Positions 54,716 to 64,000 of a DNA stretch of 64,000 nt are shown in pieces. The stretch comes from Pinus tabuliformis (taxonomy: Eukaryota; Streptophyta; Pinopsida; Pinales; Pinaceae), in NCBI GenBank assembly GCA_031772625.1, contig CM062820.1:312159840-312223839 (forward strand), read 5' to 3'. The first letter of the stretch is position 1. Every line of letters starts with the position of its first letter. Under the pieces are notes generated by a model. That model was not told where the DNA came from and ran no database searches. It saw only the letters and a program-made list of their open reading frames with translations. The translations under genes were made by a program, and so were the position numbers.

Positions 54716-57700
54716 GTCAGTGACTTGATCAACACTACAATTGAATTCTACAATTAAATTTGGGATAGGTTTGTGTCTTTTCATGGCATGAAATATCCCT
54801 CATACATGGAGTTGTGAGGTCCTCCCTCCCTTAATTTACTGTCATAAAATTTAAATTACAAATTTAAACCACATTGTATCAGCAAGTTGTGGCTCCCACT
54901 CTAAAATTACAGTCATATTTTTGAATTTCAAAAAATAATAGTAAAATCAAGGGCATGTTACAAACCCCATACCTTAAAGGAACACCATACTCAGTGTCCT
55001 ATAAACCAAAAACAAAAATTGAGCTTTATAATTAACAAATATGGTTAGATCTCCCTCATTTTGGCTTCATATTTTTGAATTTCAAAAAATAATAGTAAAA
55101 TCAAGGGCATGTTACAAACCCCATACCCTTAAAGGAACACCATACTCAATGTCCTATAAACCAAAAACAAAAATTGAGCTTTATAATTAACAACTCTTAC
55201 ATTGACCTATATATTAAAAAATATGGTTAGATCTCCCTCATTTTGGCTTCAAATTCCCAAGTTCATTCGTAAGGTCTAAAGTGCTTCCATTGCACTTTAA
55301 CCTACTATATTACTTGATTCCAGAGTGTAATATGTCTCCATTATAGGATGCATATTATTTCAAACTAGAATTATCCCTCAAATACCACCTGTATCACAAA
55401 CCAATCAGTCACATGATTAGCGTCACGTACATACTTTTTGAGCACATAAATGTGAAATACATAGTTTTCTTTCACTATGGGTGGTAGGGTCGTTCTATAA
55501 CCTATTGGTACCACCCTTTCCTAAATATGAAATAGTTCATAAAATCTAGGTGCTAATTTAGCACATGCTCCCAACGTTTGTGAGCTCTTCCTTGCTCTGA
55601 CATGGAGATATAAATGCTATCCCACTTGGAATTATTTGTGCATTCTCTACAATTATATATAACGCCTTTTCCTATCTTGGGATTATTTCAACTTATGCAT
55701 GATATTAATCACTTCTTGCTCCATTTCACTCAACATGTCAGGTCCAAATACCATTTTGTTGACTAAGTCATCTCAACTTGTGGGAGTATTGCATTTTCTA
55801 CCATACAATGCCTCGAAAGGACTCATGTTAATTGAATCTCAATACCCATTCTTGCATAACATTTCAAGTAATGGTAGGAATTATTCCCACCTCTTTAGCT
55901 GATGCATGATATACATCCTCAACATGTCCTCTAATATTATATTTACCCTTTCAATTTTACCATTTGTATGATGATGATAGGTTGTGTTAAAATCTAGTTG
56001 AGTGTCGAAGCTAGAAAAAAATGCTTTCCAAAAATTTGAGGCGAAGTTAGCCTCCCAATATTAAATTATATTATTGTATATGCCATGCAATCTTAATATT
56101 TCTTTCATAAAAATATGAGCAATGTCAATGGATTTGTCGGTGGACTTAACAAATATAAAGTGAGATTCGTTGATCAAATTTTCCACTACCACCATAATGG
56201 AATCATCTTATTTTGATGCCTTTATTAATCCCATGATGAATTACATGGATATGACTTCCCATTTCTGCTTAGGGATTGGAATTGGTTGTAATAATCCTAC
56301 CATATGTTTGCATTCTAATTTGTGTTGTTGGCATTTTAAGCATGTGGAAATATATTTAGCTTTCTTGACCTATAATAAAAATGATGAATGGCTTTTATCA
56401 TGTTTTGTTATACTTCTTTTGTGAATCTATTCCATTATGAGCTTCTTCAAGACAATCACACAAGGCACATACCATATTTGTTTGAACAACAACATAACAT
56501 CATTAGTGAGCTTGTAATTCTTTCTTGTTGTTCATCTAGTTACTATTGTAATCACTCCTTGACATATTGGAAATTATAATCATGTAGAAATTCCTTTGAT
56601 CCTTTATTTTGTGTCAATTTCATAAGTTCTCACTTGTATACTTATACTAAATGCATATGCTACCTAGTTTTCCTCATTGTTAATATGTTTGATTTCAAAA
56701 TCAAACTCACTAATCAAATCCAACCATCTAGCTTGTCTAGGAATTAGCATAGGATGATAAAAAAAGTATCTTATACCTCCATGATCTGACTCAATACACA
56801 AAAACCGTCGCCCAAGTATTTAGTTCCTCCACATCTTTAGTGCATGCATAAATGCTTCTAGCTGTAAGTAATGAGTAACATAGTTCCCCTCATTCTTATC
56901 TAGTTTCCTTTACTTGTAGAAAATTACATGTCCTTCTTGCATTAATACTCCACCTAGTCCTTCCTTGCAGGCATCATTGAAAAGTAGGAAACCCTCCTCT
57001 AGGTCTTTTATTCTCAGAATAGGTGCATGTTTTAGCAATTACTTGAGTCACTCAAAGCTATCTGCACACACTGATACTTATTTTAATTTGAAATATTTCC
57101 TTTATAAAGATATGATTTGTTGTCTAATCTTTGAAAAATGAATTTATGATAATATTAGGCGAATCCCCTTAAGGACTTGACCTTTGTATCATTTTGGGGA
57201 GTGGGCCACTCCATTATGGCCTTGATATTTTTTGAATCCAAATATACTCCTTCCTTTGAGATGACATATCCCAAATATTTTACTTGAATTTGGAAGAAAT
57301 CACATTTGTTATGTCCAGCATATAGTTTTTTTTATCATAGCAATTGCAACATTGCCTTTAGGTGCTCTTCATGTTCTTCCTTAATTTTCTGGTAAACGAA
57401 AATATCATCAACAGAAACTAGAACTAACTTGTCCAAATATTGGCTGAGTACATTTTTCATTAGGAAAATAAATGTGGTTGGTGCATTTGTGAGCCCAAAT
57501 GACACCATCATGAAATCGTAGTGCTTGTTCCTCATCCTGAACATTGTCTTGTGAATGCCCTCATCTTTAATTCTAACTTGATGATAGATAGATCTCAAAT
57601 ATATCTTGGAAAAATTTGTGGCTTCTCTCAACATATCAAATAGATCTCTATCTATGAGAAATGAGCATTTATTCTTCACTGTAGCCTTATTTAACAATCG
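54716..57700 (-). mobile_element. Tekay-like chromovirus fossil B
   Basis: Segment B counterpart of fossil A: the integrase and C-terminal region near 55.3-56.1 kb, RNase H near 56.7-57.0 kb, and RT near 57.34-57.70 kb (DLFDMLREATNFSKI, VSFGLTNAPTTF). It is not interrupted by Copia, so it shows the pre-insertion arrangement. Many breaks. Confidence 0.78.
54914..55221. repeat. Direct tandem duplication, period 154 bp
   Basis: CATATTTTTGAATTTCAAAA starts at 54914 and again at 55068. Both copies contain AAGGGCATGTTACAAACCCC and TGAGCTTTATAATTAACAA. Segment A has a single copy, so this arose in B. Confidence 0.88.
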
Positions 57701-59974
57701 TTAATAAATTCACATTTAGAATTCTTGTGGTTTTGGATTTGAAGCAATGGTGTACCAAATACATGTACTATTTTCGATCTTGGTTTCAATCTGAAAAGGA
57801 ACCCACAATTAGATTGAGTAAGAATAAAAAATAAAAACCAACGCATTGTAACTAAGTGATAAAAAAAGTATGAGAAACATATAAAACAATGAAGAAAGTA
57901 AAACCCAGGAAAATGGTAAACAAATCCCCTTTACTAGTTATGGTAGGAAGATACAATAGTTGATTTTATAGACACTTAACGGAGTTTTGGTGAGAAATGG
58001 TTCTCTTAAACTCTCCAAAAGTAAGTTCCCTTCCTTCAATCCAATGCAAGACACCCTTCTCTCAAAGAATCCAAAATAAAATCCCCTAATTGTGAATTCT
58101 CTCAATGCAAGATGATGTTGATTACACTGGAAATTTTAGCAGCATAACCTTTCTCTAACTTTTTCTTATTTTTGGCTCCAATTCAATTGATAGTTATAGT
58201 AAAAATATTACTACATGCCTCTTTTTATCTCATTAATTAGACTCATATATGTGGGAGATAAAAGGACTCCTTAATTCCCATTCAAGATTGGAATGACTTT
58301 AAAAATGGGTTGTTGAATCTTGTTCTTTCAGATAAAACTAGATAATTCAATGTGATGTGGTTGATAGGCTACTAAGTTTTAAATTTGGTGGATTTACATG
58401 AATATAAAAAAGATAGTTGCAGGGATATGTGAAAAAATGCTTTGGCACGCTTGCACAGCTATATTTTTTAAATGAACCTTTGAGTTTTTATTCTTTATGA
58501 TAATTCTAATGTTAATTCATACACTTGTACCTGTTATTTTATGATTTTGAGTGTAGCCTAACTTTTAGAAGTGCGTGTATAATTTTCTCAAGATAAAAAA
58601 ATTCCCCTAATGTATGAGGTTATGAGGAAATGTAAAACTGAAATACGTCACATTTTGTTGTGCCTGAAGACATGTCCTACCAACTTTTAGAGACAGAGTG
58701 TCTTGAAAGGAAAGAATTGAGGGAATCCTTCTAAAAAGATAAAAGAACCTCATCTTTATATAAAATTTCATACAATTTTTTTTTATACAAAGTGTGCATG
58801 TCCCATGCTCATGATCATGAAATGGACTATCATATTACAAGAACATAGGAAAACTCCTATCAAAATATTCTAGACAAGCTCTTCTGCTCTATATTGAAGT
58901 AGATGAATTTTTCACTCTTTGGGGCATATCTGAAGAAAGGATTATATGAGTTCCCCCACGCTTACATTGAATGACATTGCTGAGGAGGGTGCAATCCTGA
59001 TGCATCAATCTTCAAACTAATGAAAGAACTACAATTTTTGCGAAGTACAACACTCCTTTGATGTGAGAATTGTGTTGATGTTGAACATTAGAGGCGATGA
59101 TGAAATCAATGGGCGATAATGTTTCCCACTGTTCCAACTATATCTAACCTGATATAGCGAGAACAATAAACGTACTAAAATTTTAGAAAGTGATTCTTGA
59201 TGTCAACATAATAGAAGTGGAAATTGTGTGGAAAAAAGGGTTTCTAGTAAATATGCTTGACGTTGATATAGGTACTAAAACGTGTAGAATTGGTAAAGGC
59301 ATAGTAACTGAGATTGATAGTGCATGGGGAAAACTAGGAATTGCCAAATATTGGAGCATGAATGAAAATGGAAGTGGTCAAAATGAAACTATAGGGTAGT
59401 AGCAACCTAGAGTCGAGAAGACGTCCAAAGGAGAGGTGAATGATTGTTCTTACTAGATATGATGAGTTAGCTACAATAAGGTGATATGGTATGAAGTGAT
59501 GGAAATGCATAACATGATATGTAAATTGAGTAGAAAATATTTGGATGAGATGGGTCCAACTAAGAGCACCTAGAAATTTCCATTGGGTAGTAGAAAAAAA
59601 TGAAATGGGTGAGGGTTTGTCTCGAAAAAAATATTTGTACACTTTCGAAAAGAATTTAAAAGTTGTTTTGGATGTAGAAATATGGAGATGGGTGCCCCAA
59701 ATGTGTGGTGGACTACATGATTATACAAGGGAATAACTACAGAGAGTGGGGGACACTTTGCCTAGTCTTGGTGTGAGGTAAACGAAGTGGAGTGATTATG
59801 AAATTAGTGTGACAATGGTATGGGGCGTGGGAGGCCAAGTGAAAAATGTGGTGGGGAATTTGTGATGATAAAATAAATGAGTGACCAAGAAAGGTGGTAA
59901 TAAATTATATGAAAATATAAATGAGGTCATCTTCCAATTCATGCAAGTGAATGATTCATGGGAAAAAGAGAGAT
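57701..59974. other. Unassigned sequence, segment B counterpart of 49601-51876
   Basis: Collinear with the A stretch at roughly 10% divergence. No gene seen. Confidence 0.5.
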
Positions 59975-60439
59975 TGTTATGCTCTTGATTTGCAAGAAAT
60001 CCATAATGCCATAAATACAAAGCAATATAGCCAAAAACATAGAATTATCACATGAAATGAGATAAACTACAAGATATGTTATTATTCAAAAGCAGAATAC
60101 AACGTTCACTTGCTTCTTTGATCGGGAAACCTCCAATAGAGTAGAGCTCAATTAAAATAAGACTCGATGATCCTTTCCCTATTATGTAAGACTATTTAGA
60201 GGTTAATGACATCCAAAACCCTACCTATTAGTGGTCCCTTGCATAACACGAGTTAAAACATTATTTATTAAATATGTCTTGTTTACAAGTAACTGTGGTC
60301 CCTTTTCTATAATACGGGTCAACCACTTAGAATTATTATTAATTATTAAGGGCTTTATTAACTCTCTAACTAATTATGGCTCTGACTAGACCCCTTGGGA
60401 TTCTTACATAAAGAAAGGGGTTATGGTTGGACCCTAACA
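59975..60439 (-). repeat. LTR of Reina-like fossil B
   Basis: Plus-strand TGTTATGCTC to CCCTAACA, about 465 bp, matching 51877-52339. A purine tract lies on the integrase side. Confidence 0.7.
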
Positions 60440-63058
60440 TGCCCTCGTCTATCGAAAGTAGCCATGTCATCAAGGTTGAAGTTGCAGAAACTACTGAAGA
60501 ATAGTGGTTGGTTCTCATGTCGCATCTTTTGTATAGGTGTCTTTCCACTTTATGATGAATTCCCTGATCGTGCAGTCGCGGAGATGTTTTTCATGAGTAT
60601 TGAGGACCTATTATGATCGGAGCCAAAGTGATCCTTCCTCATAAATTATGCAAGACTTGTTTGAACCCTGCAACTATTTCTCACCACTTTTGTGGGGCAT
60701 GATACATGGAAGACTAGGTGGATTTCTAAATTAGATGGTAAGGTAATTTTGTAAGGGACTTCTCTGATATGTTGAAGTATCTGATAAGACCCATAGAATT
60801 TTGGTGCTATTTTCTGCCACCCCTTTTCTTTGAGAGAGGTTTTCTCATGCGGTTAGAGTCAAAAGGATATCTAGTCCCCTACCTGAAATGAGTGCTCAGA
60901 ATGATGTTGGTCAGCCTATTTATTCATTGTGTTTTAAGCTTGATGTAGATCATCTTTGAGATGAGCAATCACGGTAGCATGGTTCTATAAGAGTTGATCA
61001 AATGCCTTTACTTTGGAACATTCGTGGATATAAGAAACTAGTGAAGGTGGGAGTTGGCCATACATTGCCTCATATGGCATCATCTTGGTGGCTTCATGAT
61101 AGTTAGTATTATACCACCATTTAGCTAAAGGTAGTCACTATAGCCATTGATGTTGCTTGTATAAAATGAAGCACCTAAAAGAGGTCTCCAAAGATTTGTT
61201 GACTCCTTATATCTGGCTATCTTTTTAGGGATGATAATTTGTACTTAGTTGGAATTGCGTGCCCTAGAGCTTGAAAATTTTCGGCCAAAATTTGCTGGTA
61301 AAAGTGGGCTCTCAATCAGACATAATGGAAGTCAACACACCATGTAGTTTGAAGATCTGGTCCAAGAAAACTTGAGCCACCAATGTTGGGGTAAACGGGC
61401 GCGGTAGAGCACAAAAATAAGAATATTTGGAAAGTCTATCAACAACCACGGTGACGATTGATTTGTTTCCTGACTTTGAGAATCCAATAATGAAATCCAT
61501 GCAAACATACATCTAGATGGAAGCAGGGAGTGGAAATGGTTGTACGGTTCTTGGTATCTTGATTGTTTCCCGTTTGTTGCATTGGCATACATCACATTCA
61601 CGTACAAAAGAAAGAATTTTGTTCTTCATGTCAGTCCAAAAGAAAGAACAATGTGATTGTGCATAAGTCTTCTGAAACCATGTATGTCCTATAATCATAG
61701 AGGAGTGCAACTTATCCAAGATGCATTTTTTTAGGGTGGAGGTTGGGGATAGCACTACCTGATCCTTGTAGCGAAAAATCTCATCCTTCCAGGAGTACTT
61801 TTATGAGGAATTAGGATCTTCTCTTAAGTTGTTAATGAGTTAGGACAAAGAGGGGTGGGAGAACCATTCATTACAGGCCTGGTCAATCCAATATGGTATG
61901 GGTGGAGTGAGTGGTAGAAGGGTGCCCTCACCCTCAAATTCGTGCAATAAGGCATCATCAACTACATTGTCATGCCCTTTCTTCTAAATTATTTCATAAT
62001 CATATCCAAAAAAATTTGCAAGCCATTTATTTTGGTGTGTCAATGATAAATGTTGCTCTAGAAAATATTTTAGGCTATGCGAGTACGTGCGGATTTGGAA
62101 ATTCCAACCCCATAAGTATGGTCGCTAGGTGTCTACTACATGTAAGATGGCCATAATTTATTTCTCATATGTAGATTTAATAAGATGTTTTTCATTGAGT
62201 TGTTGATTGGTGAAAGCCAATGGTCTACCTTCCTGCATTAATATGGCTCCAATACCCATACCTAAAGCACGACATTCCTTCTTTCAGCCATTTCCTTCCC
62301 TTTTTCCTTCTTTTAGCCATTTCTATCAGTGACACCTTTTGAACCTTAAGTGTTTGGGTTGGGTTCGAAGCCTAGGTAGGATGTACCTTAGCGAAAAAAA
62401 TTGGATGATTGGACTGGGCATTCAAGGTGACTTCCACATCTAAGGCCTTGCCTCATGCATCCAACTAAGTAGTTGGGTGATGCATTCAGACATGGGCTTG
62501 GATGGCTTCCTTTAGGCCACCAATGAAACATTCCAAGTCCAAGTCCAAGTTAGTGAGATGAACCAAAAAATGAGATTCCTGATCAAACCGGTGACATATG
62601 GCTTTTGAGAACATATTCCATGTTTCCCTCCCTGGATAGAATTTCTAATGCCACTACCACCATTTCCATATCTTGTGGTCCAAGTAAATGGATCCCACAT
62701 GTAGTTTAGTTCCTTCATCGCAGATATCATTAAGGAAGAAATATTGGTCCATTTTTGCTACCTGAACTGCAGGGTTAGAGCTATCAAATTCGTACATGTC
62801 CAGCTTGGGTGTTTGGTGGCTTGAACAGTGGTGATCTACATGGAAGTGAATGTGATGGTTGGATTCTCCTTCTATGTGTGCATCAACACTAGGCTTCCCT
62901 CTCATGAGTTCATGAGATGTATTAATAACATTCATTAGTTTTGAGAGTTGGGCCAAAAATTTCTCTTGGAATTCATTGAATCTTTTCTCAAGGTTGTCAA
63001 CCTTATTGACTGCCCTTTCTATAGCCATAACTTGAGATCTGGTACCGAGCATACACAA
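59975..63058 (-). mobile_element. Reina-like chromovirus fossil B with gag end
   Basis: Minus strand. LTR at 59975-60439, integrase near 61.0-61.75 kb (RECDVCQCNKRETIK, MDFIIGFSKSGNKS), and the RNase H region near 61.8-62.25 kb. A gag-like block lies at 62654-63058 (VNKVDNLEKRFNEFQEKFL coiled coil, TPKLDMYEFDSSNPA, MDQYFFLND), comparable to the gag of the element at 4182. The gag part lies beyond the duplicated segment. Many breaks. Confidence 0.72.
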
Positions 63059-64000
63059 GCCCTAGTCAAATTTTTTATCTTACTTAAGAGTAGTATGCTT
63101 GGAAAGGGGGTAAGCTCAGGAGTCTAGTGTTATGGGTCACTTGAAGCCGCGTCGGGAAAAAATTGAGACCACCGGGAAATTGGGGGCTTACAAGTGAATG
63201 GTAACACTACGACCAAATTGTCATCTTGAATCTTATGTGATAAGTCTCTTGCAAGCGTCGTGGGATTGCATAATTTATTTATTTATTTTTGTTTTTTTAC
63301 TCTAAATGAAGTTTTACTCCTAGTTAATCAATACTGAAGTGGTCGACATCCAAAAAGCCTGATATTTCCAAATATCCTATGAAAATTGGGCCTGGACTAT
63401 AGTAACAGAAATCCCATGGTCTTGGTACTATAGAATTTGTTGCAAAAATCTGATATGAACTATGGCGGATGAAATCCTCACTGTGCAAAGCGTTTAATTT
63501 TCACTCTAAAAACCCCAACTGCTGAATCTAATCGGTAGACGACAAAACCCCAACTGCTAGATCTGATCTGGACATTAACAGTCAAACCCCAATAGATGGA
63601 TATAATCTGGACAAAAGGCTAGGGGGTGGTCTATAGATAGATGAGGGAATTATGTTCTCAAAGGAGTGTCAGGTGCTAGAGAACACAATAAATGCAGGGG
63701 TCTAAAAATAGTACTCGGTCCAATCTTTCAAGGCATTAACTAATGAGGATCGACTGTACCCTTAGATGTACTACCCGAATACCATATTGTACATGCCAAT
63801 AATCTCCCTGAGTGTTGTTCTCAGTGTAATGTAGCAGCAATACGGGCGATGAATAATCTACAATTAGTTTTTAAGTTACCCTAGGGGGATTCTGATATAC
63901 CCAAGGGTACATGGCAGTGCAGTCTGTGTGCATTTATGTCTAATGTGCTACTACTCATAGGGGTAACCATAGGGGTTACAAGGGAGTCCAACAAGTGTGA
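63059..64000. other. No gene seen; probable retroelement leader and unassigned DNA
   Basis: Upstream (minus strand) of the Reina-like gag, so partly a 5' leader. Three loose copies of an AACCCCAA(C/T)-type word followed by a TCTGATC- or ATAATCTGG-like stretch lie near 63511, 63547 and 63585. No LTR boundary or primer site was recognised. Confidence 0.4.

Larger units (their letters stand above)
54475..62278. repeat. Segment B of the tandem duplication
   Basis: Collinear copy of segment A without the lone LTR, the Copia/Tat nest and MITE copy 2. It starts inside the small DNA element (so the duplication joint lies in that element) and stops matching A near 62278 (homologous to 54178). Confidence 0.87.

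Noticed and set aside
1-64000. CRISPR arrays, bacterial operons, rRNA or tRNA genes
   Set aside because: No regularly spaced short repeats and no cloverleaf- or rRNA-like sequence noticed. The retroelement primer sites resemble tRNA ends only because they are complementary to them.

Overview
The window looks like transposable-element-packed intergenic DNA from a land plant with a large genome. A gymnosperm or other giant-genome plant is plausible, but nothing here fixes the species. I find no convincing host gene, rRNA, tRNA or CRISPR. Almost everything is LTR retrotransposon material (Ty3/Gypsy of the Tat, Tekay-like and Reina-like kinds, plus one Ty1/Copia), two lone LTRs and a small non-autonomous DNA transposon present in three copies. 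All elements are read as fossils.

Layout. 1-3280 is old degenerate sequence with a diverged 1.3 kb tandem repeat, ending in a block related to the 3' region of a Tat element. It runs into an LTR-like stretch (3281-4181, resuming at 10154) that is split by a young Reina-like chromovirus (4182-9997). 10441-14982 holds a leader-like stretch and a gag-protease remnant of an old Tat relative, itself hit by a minus-strand LTR (12643-13142). From 15031 an approximately 8 kb segment, A, carries a minus-strand Tekay-like fossil and a minus-strand Reina-like fossil. It is tandemly repeated as segment B (54475-62278). Segment A alone was later hit by a lone LTR (15506-16134), a small hAT-like element (near 48089-48374) and a Copia element (17329-47847, minus strand). 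The Copia 3' LTR was in turn split by a 25.4 kb Tat/Ogre-like element (17736-43181). 62279-64000 carries the gag end of the segment B Reina-like fossil and unassigned sequence.

The Tat/Ogre-like element is the centrepiece. It has 1,050 bp LTRs, a tRNA-Arg-type primer site, and an exact head-to-tail triplication of a 4,987 bp leader+gag unit. Protease, RT-RNase H and integrase follow, then a second, archaeal-type RNase H downstream of integrase. An antisense gene with plant mobile domain (PMD)-like features lies before the 3' LTR and has its own TATA-like box and candidate introns. A GCGTAC-rich motif recurs in its LTR, leader and 3' region, where it forms a perfect 13 bp hairpin. The triplicated units appear more alike than the two LTRs, which suggests the triplication arose after insertion.

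Relative order of events inferred from nesting: old Tat, Tekay-like and Reina-like remnants; A/B duplication (roughly 10% diverged); Copia, lone LTR and small DNA element into A; Tat/Ogre-like element into the Copia LTR; unit triplication. The chromovirus at 4182 is separately recent. All identities were estimated by eye.
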